From Algoriphagus winogradskyi (lineage in GTDB: Bacteria; Bacteroidota; Bacteroidia; Cytophagales; Cyclobacteriaceae): DNA of 64,000 nt. Positions within the stretch are counted from its first letter, which is position 1, and each line of letters begins with the position of its first letter. The stretch covers positions 1 through 64,000 of the forward strand of contig NZ_FXUA01000002.1 of the NCBI RefSeq assembly GCF_900182815.1. Direction: 5' to 3'. Below are positions 45,265 through 55,161 of this stretch, in pieces. The notes under the pieces are model-generated. The model was given only the letters and a program-made list of their open reading frames with translations, had not been told where the DNA came from and ran no database searches. The position numbers and the translations under genes were made by a program.

Positions 45265-48081
45265 ATGACTTTGAGTACATTAACAGCCAATACATCCATC
45301 GATTCCCTCGATCCCAAGGAATTCATTATCATCAAAAACGCCCGGGTGAACAACCTGAAAAGCCTGAGCGTCGCAATTCCAAGAAATAAATTTGTTGTTG
45401 TAACCGGGCTCTCGGGCTCTGGAAAGTCTTCTTTGGCTTTCGATACGCTGTTTGCCGAAGGCCAACGCATGTATGTGGAAAGCTTAAGTTCTTATGCCCG
45501 CCAGTTTCTCGGCAGGATGGAAAAACCCGATGTGGAATACATCAAGGGTGTAGCTCCGGCCATCGCTATTCAGCAAAAAGTCAATACAAAAAATCCTCGC
45601 TCCACCGTAGGGACAACAACAGAAATTTACGATTACCTCAAGCTACTTTTCTCCAGAATAGGGAAAACAATCTCGCCTATTTCTGGGAAAGAAGTAAAGC
45701 ATCACACCGTCACAGACATCGTGGATTACATTCAATCTTTTGAAGAGGGATCAAAAGTCATGATTTCCTGCCCGCTTCAAATTGAGCGTGGAAGGAAGAT
45801 CAACCAAGAGTTGGAATTGCTCTTGCAAAAAGGATATACACGGATTTTAATTGACGATGAAGCCTATTTTGTCGAAGATTTGCTTCAGGAAAAAAAGATT
45901 CAAAAGGGGAATTATGAGATCTTAATCGACCGTGTGGCTGTTCACAAAAAGGATGAAGACAATCAATTCCGTATTGCTGATTCGGTGCAAACTGCGCTTT
46001 TCGAAGGTCACGGAGATTGTAAGATTACCATTCCTGGTCAGGAGACTAAGAGTTTCTCAGATCGCTTTGAACTCGACGGCATGCAGTTCGAGATCCCCTC
46101 GGTCAACTTCTTCTCTTTCAACAATCCATTCGGTGCCTGCCGTACCTGCGAAGGGTTTGGAAATGTGCTGGGAATTGACCCCGATCTGGTTATTCCCGAA
46201 AAGGACCTTTCAGTCTATGAAGGCGCAATTGCTCCTTGGCGAGGGGAATCCTCACGAGTTTGGGTGGAACCGCTTTTGAAAAAAGGAATCGAGTTTGACT
46301 TCCCTATTCATAGAGCTTATGAGGATCTGAATGACAAGGAAAAAGCCTTGCTTTGGACGGGGAACAAGTATTTCAAAGGTCTGGACGCATTTTTCAAAGA
46401 CCTGGAAACCAAAACTCATAAGATTCAATATCGCGTAATGCTTTCACGTTTCCGCGGTCGTACGACTTGCCCTGACTGTAAGGGAACGCGCTTGCGCAAA
46501 GATGCTTCTTATGTAAAAATCGAAGATAAATCCATTCAGGATATCGTGCTGATGCCGATTGACGAAGCATTGCCATTTTTCAATAGCCTTGATCTTCCAC
46601 CCCATCAGGCAAAAATCGCGAACAGATTGCTGAAGGAAATCCAGAGTCGATTGGAGTATATGGATCAGGTTGGATTAGGATACCTGACTTTGAATCGATT
46701 GACCTCTACTCTTTCTGGCGGGGAATTTCAGCGTATCAAATTGGCGACTTCCTTGGGCTCTGCGCTGGTAGGCTCCATGTATATCTTAGATGAACCAAGC
46801 ATCGGTTTGCATCCAAGAGACACCGATCGCTTGGTCGAAGTGTTGAAGTCACTTCGAGATCTGGGCAACACCGTGATCGTAGTTGAACACGAAGAAAAGG
46901 TAATGAAAGCGGCTGATCAGATCATTGATATTGGCCCAGATGCTGGTGTACATGGAGGAGAGTTGCTTTTCCAAGGGACAATAGCTGAACTGATGACCTC
47001 CGCTCAGACGCACACTGCCAAATATTTGCGTGGGGAAGAGTTGATTTTCCAGAAAGATGGCAATCGCAAGTGGAAGGATTCAATTACGGTAAAAGGTGCT
47101 AGGGAAAATAACCTTAAGAACATTTCTGTAAAATTCCCGCTGAACACGCTCACCTGTGTAACTGGAGTTTCCGGTTCAGGCAAGTCTACTCTGATCAAAA
47201 AAGTGCTTTATCCTGCTTTGGGAAAAATGCTGGGTACTGTCATCGACGAAAGTGGAAAGTACGACAAGATCGAGGGAGACTACAAATCCATTTCTCAAGT
47301 GGAATTTGTGGATCAAAACCCTATAGGAAAGTCGTCCCGATCTAATCCTGTGACTTATGTGAAAGCCTATGACGCAATTCGTATGCTTTTCTCCGAGCAG
47401 CCTATTTCCAAGCAGCGAGGCTATAAACCTGCTTTTTTCTCTTTCAACGTGGATGGTGGTCGCTGTGAAAATTGCGCCGGAGAAGGAATCACCACTGTTG
47501 AAATGCAGTTTATGGCAGATATCCATCTCACTTGCGAATCCTGCAAAGGCAAGCGATTTAAGAATGAGATATTGGACGTAAAGTACAAGGAGAAGGACAT
47601 CTCTGACGTATTGAATATGACCATCGATGAAGCCTTAGATTTCTTTAAGGGAAAGACTCAGATTATCAACAAACTGCAACCACTACAGGAAGTTGGGCTT
47701 GGCTATATTGGTATGGGACAAAGCTCCAATACACTTTCTGGCGGGGAAGCGCAGCGTGTAAAACTGGCTTCCTTCCTAGGTAAGGGCGGAACTAAACAGG
47801 GTGATCATATCCTATTTATCTTTGATGAACCGACGACTGGACTACACTTCCACGACATCAAAAAACTTCTGCATTCCATCAATGCACTGATCGATCAGGG
47901 ACATTCAGTAATCATCATTGAGCATAATACCGAGGTGATCAAATCTGCAGATTGGGTAATCGACTTAGGACCAGAAGGAGGAAACAAAGGAGGATATCTG
48001 ACTTTCGAAGGAACTCCCGAGGATATGATGAAAGAAGAGGGGAACTATACTGCGAAGTATTTGAGGGAGGCTTTTGTGTAA
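45265..48081 (+). CDS. uvrA: Excinuclease ABC subunit A
   Basis: UvrA finds bulky DNA lesions and loads UvrB in nucleotide excision repair. All parts are present: first ATPase Walker [10 protein letters not shown] (48-55), UvrB-binding and insertion domains, zinc fingers in CRTCEG and [11 protein letters not shown], signature [12 protein letters not shown] and Walker [13 protein letters not shown]. The second ATPase has [10 protein letters not shown], a [17 protein letters not shown] zinc module, [12 protein letters not shown] and [10 protein letters not shown]. At 938 residues it is full length. The ATG at 45265 is preferred to one 81 bases upstream because the promoter box lies between them. 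Confidence 0.97.
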   Translation: MTLSTLTANTSIDSLDPKEFIIIKNARVNNLKSLSVAIPRNKFVVVTGLSGSGKSSLAFDTLFAEGQRMYVESLSSYARQFLGRMEKPDVEYIKGVAPAIAIQQKVNTKNPRSTVGTTTEIYDYLKLLFSRIGKTISPISGKEVKHHTVTDIVDYIQSFEEGSKVMISCPLQIERGRKINQELELLLQKGYTRILIDDEAYFVEDLLQEKKIQKGNYEILIDRVAVHKKDEDNQFRIADSVQTALFEGHGDCKITIPGQETKSFSDRFELDGMQFEIPSVNFFSFNNPFGACRTCEGFGNVLGIDPDLVIPEKDLSVYEGAIAPWRGESSRVWVEPLLKKGIEFDFPIHRAYEDLNDKEKALLWTGNKYFKGLDAFFKDLETKTHKIQYRVMLSRFRGRTTCPDCKGTRLRKDASYVKIEDKSIQDIVLMPIDEALPFFNSLDLPPHQAKIANRLLKEIQSRLEYMDQVGLGYLTLNRLTSTLSGGEFQRIKLATSLGSALVGSMYILDEPSIGLHPRDTDRLVEVLKSLRDLGNTVIVVEHEEKVMKAADQIIDIGPDAGVHGGELLFQGTIAELMTSAQTHTAKYLRGEELIFQKDGNRKWKDSITVKGARENNLKNISVKFPLNTLTCVTGVSGSGKSTLIKKVLYPALGKMLGTVIDESGKYDKIEGDYKSISQVEFVDQNPIGKSSRSNPVTYVKAYDAIRMLFSEQPISKQRGYKPAFFSFNVDGGRCENCAGEGITTVEMQFMADIHLTCESCKGKRFKNEILDVKYKEKDISDVLNMTIDEALDFFKGKTQIINKLQPLQEVGLGYIGMGQSSNTLSGGEAQRVKLASFLGKGGTKQGDHILFIFDEPTTGLHFHDIKKLLHSINALIDQGHSVIIIEHNTEVIKSADWVIDLGPEGGNKGGYLTFEGTPEDMMKEEGNYTAKYLREAFV

Positions 48082-48218
48082 TTCATGGCTTTCAGAAGGA
48101 TGACCGTTCCCTTTTAACTTCTTAATTCTTATTAAATCAAAGACTCGGTATTTTATAAACCTCATCTTAATGGATATATTAGTTCAGGTGTTTTTCGTAT
48201 CCTAACTTTAAATCCATC

Positions 48219-48749
48219 ATGATCTATCGCATCCTATTTCTATTTTTCCTATCAGTGATTCCACTAGTTACTTTTGCTCAAGAACGAGTAGTGGTTACTG
48301 ATCCAGACATCAAATTCAGCTATGTTTTGCCAAAAGACTGGCAGGTAAGTGACGACGGCTATGATTATAAGATAATTGCTAAAGAAATAGATAATGCAAT
48401 CCTATCTATAACCTATCTAGAAAGCGCTCAGGGGACAGAAAATTTTGAATCGGTAGGTGCAAAGCAATCCTTCAACGAAGATTTTCTTTTTGAAATTCAG
48501 TACATTTTACCTGAGGAGTTTCCGAATTTAAAAGTGGAGGAAAATGGAACAACTACGATCGATGAAACTCCGGCTAAGTGGGTGAAATTCTCTTATGGCA
48601 CAAATGGAGATAAAACGGGAGTTTTCTACATGTACCAAAAGCTCAATCAAACCTTCAAAATAACGGCAACTTCTACAGCGGAACAATTCGAAAAAGCGAA
48701 GCCATTTTTCACTTCAGTGATCAATTCTTTCAAAGCAGAAATGAGATAG
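48219..48749 (+). CDS. Small secreted protein, PsbP/lipocalin-like, function unknown
   Basis: A 176-residue protein with signal peptide MIYRILFLFFLSVIPLVTFAQ. The mature part (IKFSYVLPKDWQVSDDGYDY, then ATSTAEQFEKAKPFFTSVIN) has the pattern of PsbP-like domains, in which a mildly amphitoxic-looking sheet precedes a final helix. The role is unknown. TAACTTTA (48203-48210) is one base off the -7 box. Confidence 0.7.
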   Translation: MIYRILFLFFLSVIPLVTFAQERVVVTDPDIKFSYVLPKDWQVSDDGYDYKIIAKEIDNAILSITYLESAQGTENFESVGAKQSFNEDFLFEIQYILPEEFPNLKVEENGTTTIDETPAKWVKFSYGTNGDKTGVFYMYQKLNQTFKITATSTAEQFEKAKPFFTSVINSFKAEMR

Positions 48750-48789
48750 AACGCAGGTTGCGTAAAGTTTACAATAAACCCAATATGCA

Positions 48790-48985
48790 GATTTGGGGTA
48801 GAGGCTTTTTCCAGATCGATGTAAATACTTTCTTTATCCAATGTCAGGTTTTTGACAAGCGTAGTTTTCCCTACCTGCTTAGGCCCCAAGAGCCCAACTA
48901 CAGGGAAAATCGAGAGACATTCCCGAAGTAGTGGAAGTATTAGCCTTTCACCAAAAAGAAATACCTGGTAAACCTTACCAGGCAC
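48790..48985 (-). pseudogene. Fragment of a P-loop ATPase gene (DUF4143-type)
   Basis: The minus-strand frame reads LLRECLSIFPVVGLLGPKQVGKTTLVKN and IYIDLEKAS, the N-terminal P-loop region of the AAA-like ATP-binding proteins that normally run to about 380 residues. Here the similarity stops after about 65 codons and the frame runs into the antisense of the PsbP-like gene. It is a decayed leftover rather than a working gene. Confidence 0.55.
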
Positions 48986-49031
48986 TTGTTATTATAGGAT
49001 GATAGCAACTTTTTCAACTACTCAATCGAAT

Positions 49032-49232
49032 TCATTTCCTACGGGTACTAATCCCAAAAGGAAGGTATAAAGGGCAAAAATTGATAAATGCAGTGACAGT
49101 GAAAATAACTGCCAACAGCCCCAGAACTAGTGCCCAGGAACCAGAAATGATACCTGTGAAATACAACACCGCTATGCTGACCGCAAGTAGCAAGCGAATG
49201 ATTTTGTCCGCGGAACCCATGTTCTTTTTCAT
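49032..49232 (-). CDS. DUF2892 family inner-membrane protein
   Basis: A 66-residue protein with the family layout: MKKNMGSADKIIRLLLAVSI, two membrane helices, and NFCPLYLPFGI at the C-terminus with the conserved Cys. In other bacteria DUF2892 occurs fused to rhodanese (YgaP) and takes part in sulfur transfer at the membrane. Here the rhodanese is a separate gene that overlaps it by four bases, so the two likely form one split functional unit. Confidence 0.88.
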   Translation of the reverse strand: MKKNMGSADKIIRLLLAVSIAVLYFTGIISGSWALVLGLLAVIFTVTAFINFCPLYLPFGISTRRK

Positions 49233-49540
49233 TTAATGCATTGATTTACTTTTTGATACGTTCCACCATTAATAACATTTTCAAAGCCGTTTTGCTCCAA
49301 AATGCTTTTCGCTTGTCCGCTTCGATTACCAGATCTGCAAAATACTACAATGTTTTTCTTACCCTTGAATTTGGATAGCTGAGAGCCAATCCTATCCAAA
49401 GGGATATTTACTGCTCCTTTGACAGATCCAGAAGCAAACTCCCCGGCAGAGCGCACATCTACCAGGAATGCGCCTTGCTGTATTGCTTCAATCAATTTGG
49501 TGTTATCGGTAGCTCCGAATATTGCTGATAGAAATCCCAT
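49229..49540 (-). CDS. Single-domain rhodanese (sulfurtransferase)
   Basis: A 103-residue rhodanese. Asp28 in FLVDVRSAGEF is the conserved structural residue, and Cys68 in VVFCRSGNRSGQA heads the six-residue active loop that carries the persulfide. There is no signal peptide, so it works in the cytoplasm. It overlaps the DUF2892 gene and lies 21 bases after the peroxiredoxin gene, forming a three-gene unit. Confidence 0.9.
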   Translation of the reverse strand: MGFLSAIFGATDNTKLIEAIQQGAFLVDVRSAGEFASGSVKGAVNIPLDRIGSQLSKFKGKKNIVVFCRSGNRSGQAKSILEQNGFENVINGGTYQKVNQCIK

Positions 49541-49561
49541 ATATTATTGATTTTATGTGTT

Positions 49562-50212
49562 TTATAAAGATTTTTTTGCGAGATACCAATCCACCTGTTC
49601 TAGGGATTTATCCGCTTTTCTTTCTGCCAAACCTTCCAAAGTCTTTGGTGCTCCAACGATCACTTTATCACCTGGTTGCCAGTTTAGTGGCATCGCAACT
49701 TTGTACTCGTCAGAAGTTTGAAGCGCTAGCAGGGTTCTTTTAATTTCATCCATATTTCGCCCTACATTCAATGGATAGTACATTATCAATCTAATTTTAC
49801 CAGTAGGGTCAATTATAAATACCGCCCGAACTGCTGCAGTTTCACTTTCGCCAGGCTGTAGCATGCCATAGAGCTTTGATACTTTCATATCTAGATCCGC
49901 GATGATCGGAAAGTTGAACAGTACCCCAGTTTTTTCATCGACCGCATTGACCCAAGCAATATGCGAATGAATACTATCTATACTTAAACCCATCAATTTA
50001 GTGTTGTGCTGCTCAAAGAAATCACTTTCCATTGCGAAGCCACTCATTTCGGTAGTACAAACAGGCGTGAAATCAGCAGGATGGGAAAATAAAATCACCC
50101 AGCTCCCCTTATTATATTCTGAGAACTTGAGATTCCCTGTAGTAGTTACCGCATCAAAATCCGGTGCCATGTCACCAATTCTTGGTATTGAATTTATTAC
50201 TTGAGTATCCAT
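49562..50212 (-). CDS. 1-Cys peroxiredoxin (Prx6/AhpC-TSA type)
   Basis: A 216-residue thiol peroxidase. The peroxidatic Cys52 lies in SHPADFTPVCTTE, and the long C-terminal arm (GDKVIVGAPKTLEGLAERKA) is typical of the Prx6 group. No resolving Cys is evident, so it would be recycled by an external thiol. Combined with rhodanese and DUF2892 it points to handling of peroxides and reactive sulfur species. A Crp/Fnr-like dyad lies about 70 bases upstream of the ATG. Confidence 0.9.
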   Translation of the reverse strand: MDTQVINSIPRIGDMAPDFDAVTTTGNLKFSEYNKGSWVILFSHPADFTPVCTTEMSGFAMESDFFEQHNTKLMGLSIDSIHSHIAWVNAVDEKTGVLFNFPIIADLDMKVSKLYGMLQPGESETAAVRAVFIIDPTGKIRLIMYYPLNVGRNMDEIKRTLLALQTSDEYKVAMPLNWQPGDKVIVGAPKTLEGLAERKADKSLEQVDWYLAKKSL

Positions 50213-50273
50213 GATTAACGTGGTTAGTTAGACTTATTATAAGGGCAATTTCCACCTTTCTTGCGTCTACTAC

Positions 50274-50289
50274 AGCGACTTTTGTCACA
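50274..50289 (-). promoter_or_regulatory. Crp/Fnr-like site upstream of the peroxiredoxin unit
   Basis: On the coding strand the site reads TGTGACAAAAGTCGCT: a perfect TGTGA half-site, six-base spacer and a degenerate TCxCA half. Fourteen bases (ATGTGACAAAAGTC) are identical to the site at 52036-52049 upstream of the metallo-beta-lactamase/rhodanese gene. The centre is about 70 bases before the ATG. Confidence 0.55.
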
Positions 50290-50483
50290 TAGAAAGCTTT
50301 AATTTTCAAGTTAGTATGAACCTATTTTTAGGCCTTTAATCTTGAGGCACAATTCAAGAATGAAGGTGCCGGTAAAAGTAGAAACGCTATAATTTTATAA
50401 CCAAGATTTATTCAGGCCTTCTTGGACTTGCCAATCTGAAAGCGCTAAAAATCTTTAAAAATTCACTGGTGATTAGACAGCAT

Positions 50484-50526
50484 TTACCATGAAAATCGAA
50501 AGTTAGATTAACGATCTTCATGGTAA
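50484..50526. repeat. 15-bp stem inverted repeat downstream of the MBL/rhodanese gene
   Basis: TTACCATGAAAATCG (50484-50498) pairs with CGATCTTCATGGTAA (50512-50526) with one mismatch and a 13-nt loop. On the minus strand no T-run follows, so it is not a classical terminator. The rest of the 357-bp gap 50213-50569 holds no visible gene. Confidence 0.55.
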
Positions 50527-50569
50527 TAATCTTCCACTTTGGTGAGGATTGGCTGGTGGAATAAATAGA

Positions 50570-51964
50570 TTAATTTTTTACTACTTCATTACCTTTCTCT
50601 AACCACTCTTTCATTCCTCCAGAATAATTTTTCACCTCATCAAAGCCATTTTTTCTCAAAAGAGAATAGGCTATAGCAGCACGATCTCCACTTTGACAGT
50701 GAATTACCACTTGTTTGTCTTTGCTGATTTTATCCAAATTGCTCTCAATAGTACCTACAAAGACATGGTCCGCACCTTGGACATGGCCAGCTTTGAACTC
50801 GGTGGTATTTCTAACGTCCACTACCTGTACATCATCCTTTTTTGCCAAGGCCTTAAATTCTTCCATATCGATCACATCAGCCGTCTGCAATTCCAAGTCG
50901 TAGGCAGACACATCCTCTATAAATCCATAGATATTATCCAGTCCAACGCGCATCAACTTTCTAGTCAAATCTTCCATCTGGCTTTCCTCTGCGACTAAGA
51001 TAAATTGCTCTTGATAATTCAGCAGCCAGCCAGCCCAAGTTGAAAATGAATTATTACCTTGAATATTGATGCTGTTTGGTAAGAAACCTTTAGCGAAATC
51101 GACTTTATTTCTAGTGTCTATTACTTTCAGCCCATCATTATATGCTTTGAGAAATTGAGCCTTGCTTAGCTTGGCATGCTGAGGAACTTCCACCAAAAGA
51201 GGCCTCTCTACCTTATTCAAGTGCTTCATCTTAGCAAAGTATTTAGGGGGCTCAGGTTGACCGTCTAGCAAATAATCCACGAATCCTTTCTCATCAGAAG
51301 CATATTGAAATGCCCAATTTCGGATTTTTTCGTACCCTACAGTAGAACTTGGTACAGACCCCAAGGATTTGCCACAGGCCGACCCAGCGCCATGTCCTGG
51401 CCATACTTGCACATATTCAGGCAGCTCCGCAAAGCGTTGAATCGATTCATACATTTGCACAGCTCCTTTTTCCTGTGTACCTACGACACCGGCAGCTTTT
51501 TCCAACAAATCTGGTCTACCGACATCTCCTACAAACACAAAATCCCCTGTGAAAATCATGACTGGTTTGTCCGTAGCAGGATGATCTGTGAGCAAAAATG
51601 AGATGCTCTCAGGAGTATGTCCTGGAGTATGCAAAATTTCCAAGCTTAAGTTTCCGACGTGAATTTTATCTCCGTGTAGAAGTCCTTTATGGTCAAATTC
51701 ATACTTCCAATCTTTAGGCCCTTCGTCTGACAAGTACATTGTGGCACCAGTCACGGCAGCTAATTCTCTAGATCCACTAAGGAAATCAGCGTGAATATGA
51801 GTCTCGGCAATATGAGTAATCTTCATATTGTTTTGTTCTGCGATCTTCAAGTAGACATCCATGTCCCGCTGTGCATCGATCACAATAGCTTCGCCTTTTA
51901 CCTGACAGCCTATAAAGTAACTTGCCTGTGCTAGGGATTTGTCGTAAACATGTTGGAAAAACAT
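50570..51964 (-). CDS. Metallo-beta-lactamase/double rhodanese fusion (CstB-like persulfide dioxygenase)
   Basis: A 464-residue fusion. The N-terminal MBL domain has the iron-binding motif THIHADFLSG (His56, His58, Asp60) and later HTPGHTPES, TGDFVFVGDVGRPDL and WPGHGAGSACG, the ETHE1/persulfide-dioxygenase pattern. Two rhodanese domains follow. The first (about 270-360) lacks a catalytic Cys; the second has Cys423 in IHCQSGDRAA. CstB-type enzymes oxidise persulfides to sulfite and combine it to thiosulfate, detoxifying sulfide. It has its own upstream region with a Crp/Fnr-like dyad shared with the peroxiredoxin unit. Confidence 0.9.
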   Translation of the reverse strand: MFFQHVYDKSLAQASYFIGCQVKGEAIVIDAQRDMDVYLKIAEQNNMKITHIAETHIHADFLSGSRELAAVTGATMYLSDEGPKDWKYEFDHKGLLHGDKIHVGNLSLEILHTPGHTPESISFLLTDHPATDKPVMIFTGDFVFVGDVGRPDLLEKAAGVVGTQEKGAVQMYESIQRFAELPEYVQVWPGHGAGSACGKSLGSVPSSTVGYEKIRNWAFQYASDEKGFVDYLLDGQPEPPKYFAKMKHLNKVERPLLVEVPQHAKLSKAQFLKAYNDGLKVIDTRNKVDFAKGFLPNSINIQGNNSFSTWAGWLLNYQEQFILVAEESQMEDLTRKLMRVGLDNIYGFIEDVSAYDLELQTADVIDMEEFKALAKKDDVQVVDVRNTTEFKAGHVQGADHVFVGTIESNLDKISKDKQVVIHCQSGDRAAIAYSLLRKNGFDEVKNYSGGMKEWLEKGNEVVKN

Positions 51965-52387
51965 AAGTATAGTAGTTTGCTGTTGTTAATTCAATTAGAT
52001 ACTTTAAGTACGGATGAGTATGGGCTACGTTCTGAGACTTTTGTCACATTAGCCTTACTAGATAATGAACTCACTCTAGTTAAAGTAAGCTTTAGAAAAG
52101 TGTTCTTCAATAGAAGATAACATGATATATATGTATATCCGCTTCTGTGTCAGTGTGGAGTCAAAAGCAAAAAAGGATATCTTAAACCTAAGAATTGAGG
52201 CCCCTTCGATCATCGGTCTTCCGACCAGATAAGCAAAGAATCTAAGGTGACTGGCATCATTGGGGATAATCATATAAGAAAATTAGCTTTTACTTATTTA
52301 ACCTTGCTTACCAAGTCTTTTTTTAATCGGTGGTAAGGCAATTCACAAATCATCTTAAATTTCAGGTGGATTAAAAACCTACTCCTT
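51965..52387. other. 423-bp divergent intergenic region
   Basis: Apart from the Crp/Fnr-like dyad at 52033-52048, the region holds a minus-strand 65-codon ATG frame (52076-52273) whose product I do not recognise and which lacks family features, and a small GGTC-TTCC-GACC hairpin near 52221-52232. Nothing else is evident. Confidence 0.4.
52033..52048 (-). promoter_or_regulatory. Crp/Fnr-like dyad upstream of the MBL/rhodanese gene
   Basis: On the coding strand it reads TGTGACAAAAGTCTCA, that is TGTGA-N6-TCTCA, one mismatch from a perfect dyad. Its centre lies about 77 bases before the ATG at 51964. The sequence and distance match the site upstream of the peroxiredoxin. Confidence 0.6.
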
Positions 52388-54919
52388 ATGAAAAAACTCT
52401 TACTCTTATCATTATTCATTTTTTCGAACACCATTAGTTCATGGGCTCAAATTCAGACCCCTGAGCAGTTTTTGGGCTACAAACCCGGTGATCGCTTCAC
52501 TCCTCATCACCGCATGGTTGACTATTTTGAGCATGTAGCAGCTAATAATCCAAATGTGAAACTCATCCAATACGGCGAAACAAACGAAAAGCGTCCGCTG
52601 ATTGTGGCTATTCTTTCGAGTTCGGAAAACATGGCCAATCTGGAACAAATCCGTACTGATAATCTTAAGAGAACGGGTATGATGGATGGAAATCCTTCTA
52701 CCTCTGTTCCGATCAACTGGATGTCTTTCAACGTGCATGGAAACGAGTCTGTAGGAATGGAAGCTGCGATTTCATCGTTTTACACTTTGGCAAATCCTGA
52801 AAATGCCAAGTCACAAGAATGGTTGAAAAATCAGGTGGTAATCATAGATCCATGTATCAACCCCGATGGTCGCGATCGCTACTCCAATTGGTACAACCAG
52901 AAAATGAACACTACCCTCCAGCCTGATCTACAGTCCGTGGAGCATAATGAGCCTTGGCCAGGCGGAAGAGCAAACCACTATTTATTTGATTTGAATCGAG
53001 ATTGGGCATGGCAAGTACAAATGGAATCTCAGGCTAGAATGAAGCTTTACAACGAGTGGATGCCTCAGCTGCACTTGGACTTTCACGAGCAAGGCATCAA
53101 CAATCCCTTTTACATGGCACCAGCTGCCGAACCACTTCATGAGCAGTTGACTGAGTGGCAGCACGAGTTTCAGGATACTTTTGGTAGAAACACTGCCAAA
53201 TACTTCGATGAGGCAGGGAGATTTTACTTCACCAAGGAGCGTTTCGATCTACTTTACCCATCCTATGGCGATTCCTATCCTATGTTTAACGGAGCTATCG
53301 GCATGACTATCGAGCAAGGTGGTGGCGGTCAAGCTGGAGTTGGCGGATTTGATGCTGTAGGAGACACGGTGACATTGAGCTACAGAATTCAAGGCCACTA
53401 TACCGCAGCGATGTCGGCTGCAGAAGTAACCAGCAAAAACGCTGAAAAATTACTTTCCGAGTTTGAGAAATTCTTCGATGAAAACTCTACATCTCCAAAA
53501 GGCCAATACAAAAGCTTTGTAATCAAGGGAGAAAGCAATCCTGCCCAGGTAGCCAAGCTGCTTGAACTTCTGGATAAAAATAAAATCACCTATGGAAAGG
53601 CAGGAGCTAAATCTGGTTTGAAAGGCTTTTCCTATACTTCTGGGAAAAGTGAATCTTTCTCTACAAGCGAGGAAGACATTATCATCAATGCTTACCAGCC
53701 AAAAGCAGTTTTGACGCAACTATTATTTGAGCCAAATCCAGTTTTAAATGACAGTATCACTTATGACATCACAAGCTGGTCCATGCCGTATGCTTACGGA
53801 TTGGAGGCGTATGCCTTAGAAACCCGTGTGAACGCAGCAGGAGAATACGAGAAACCTGCCTTTTCTGCAAATGTGGCCGGCAAAACTCCGGTCGCATACA
53901 TTGCCTCTTGGCAAGGGACCAATGATGTGGCATTTCTATCAGCCTTACTCAAGGCAGATATTCGTGTTAAATACAATGAGTTTCCTTTTGAAGTAGAAGG
54001 AAAAAGCTTCTCCGCTGGATCTCTGATGATTACCAAAGGAGGCAATGAGTATGTGCCGAATTTCGACCAAACGGTAGTCGAGATCGCCAATAAATTTGGG
54101 GTGACGCTTGCTACCACCATGAGCGGCTATGTGGACAAAGGAAAAGACTTTGGCTCGCCTAATATCCGTGTAATCCAAGCCCCAAAAGTTGCGCTAGTAG
54201 GCGGAGAAGGAACAAATTCGCTGAACTACGGTGCACTATGGCATTTCTTCGAAAAAGACCTGAATTATCCACTGGTAAATCTGGAACTAGATAATATGGG
54301 TCGCTACGACCTAAATAAATACACAGTGCTCATCATGCCTTCCATGCGTGGTGGAGGATTGAGCAAATCAGCTGAAGAAAACGTAATGCAATGGGTTCGA
54401 GGCGGAGGAAAACTAATTGCCATCGATGGTGCTTTGAATTTATTCGCGGACAAAGAGGGGTTTGACCTGAAGACTTTCGATAGTGATGATGAGAAAAAAG
54501 CTGCCAAAAAGAAACTGGATTCCTTAGCAAAAGCAGAGCGGTTAACTCCCTACCAAGAGGGTGAACGTGTGGCAATTTCAAGAGGAACAGCCGGGGCAAT
54601 TTACCAAATAACGATGGATGAAACTCATCCACTCGGCTATGGAACTGGTGGGAAATACTATGCCCTTAAAAACAATTCTAACAAATTCACCTACCTAAGC
54701 AATGGAGCAAATGCCGGAATAATTGCAAATAACGATGCGTACAGAACCGGTTATATTGGATTTAAAATCAAATCCAGCATGGGTGAGTCACTGGCAATAG
54801 GAGTAGAGAGAGCTGGCCGTGGAGAAATTGTTTACTTCGTGGATGATCCAATTTTCAGAGGTTTCTGGGAGTCTGGTAAACTGATTTTGAGTAACGCGAT
54901 CTTTATGGTAGGACAGTAA
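52388..54919 (+). CDS. M14 family zinc carboxypeptidase, secreted (843 residues)
   Basis: A large exported metallocarboxypeptidase. The signal peptide ends near SSWAQ. Zinc ligands His117 and Glu120 are in FNVHGNESVGME, with the third likely in LHLDFHEQG. Substrate-binding elements NPDGRDRYSNWYNQ and DLNRDWAWQ are well conserved. After the peptidase domain (to about residue 350) come about 490 further residues, including a stretch resembling a class I glutamine amidotransferase-like fold (MPSMRGGGLSKSAEENVMQW). This long C-terminal part is typical of the Bacteroidota M14 group. It is followed 243 bases later by another M14 gene on the same strand. Confidence 0.88.
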   Translation: MKKLLLLSLFIFSNTISSWAQIQTPEQFLGYKPGDRFTPHHRMVDYFEHVAANNPNVKLIQYGETNEKRPLIVAILSSSENMANLEQIRTDNLKRTGMMDGNPSTSVPINWMSFNVHGNESVGMEAAISSFYTLANPENAKSQEWLKNQVVIIDPCINPDGRDRYSNWYNQKMNTTLQPDLQSVEHNEPWPGGRANHYLFDLNRDWAWQVQMESQARMKLYNEWMPQLHLDFHEQGINNPFYMAPAAEPLHEQLTEWQHEFQDTFGRNTAKYFDEAGRFYFTKERFDLLYPSYGDSYPMFNGAIGMTIEQGGGGQAGVGGFDAVGDTVTLSYRIQGHYTAAMSAAEVTSKNAEKLLSEFEKFFDENSTSPKGQYKSFVIKGESNPAQVAKLLELLDKNKITYGKAGAKSGLKGFSYTSGKSESFSTSEEDIIINAYQPKAVLTQLLFEPNPVLNDSITYDITSWSMPYAYGLEAYALETRVNAAGEYEKPAFSANVAGKTPVAYIASWQGTNDVAFLSALLKADIRVKYNEFPFEVEGKSFSAGSLMITKGGNEYVPNFDQTVVEIANKFGVTLATTMSGYVDKGKDFGSPNIRVIQAPKVALVGGEGTNSLNYGALWHFFEKDLNYPLVNLELDNMGRYDLNKYTVLIMPSMRGGGLSKSAEENVMQWVRGGGKLIAIDGALNLFADKEGFDLKTFDSDDEKKAAKKKLDSLAKAERLTPYQEGERVAISRGTAGAIYQITMDETHPLGYGTGGKYYALKNNSNKFTYLSNGANAGIIANNDAYRTGYIGFKIKSSMGESLAIGVERAGRGEIVYFVDDPIFRGFWESGKLILSNAIFMVGQ

Positions 54920-55161
54920 GACAGAGCGAATAGATTAGTCAAGTGGGCATTTGAGCAAAAAATATCCAAGTGCTGCCGTTTGTGTTTCCTATGAATTATC
55001 ACTCAGTAAGCGACTGAAAATCCCTAAGCCCGGTCTTCTTTTGGGGGCTAGTCCATTTCAGACTGGGCTTCTGTGCGTTTAAATGAACAATTGGCTTTTT
55101 AACTAAAAATGATTCGCTACTATCGAAGTACTTCCGATATTTAAGCAAACAACCACCAAAC

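Noticed and set aside
52076..52273. Minus-strand 65-codon ATG frame in the gap before the first M14 gene
   Set aside because: No recognisable motif and an unlikely amino-acid mix at the C-terminus; mentioned in the gap entry only.
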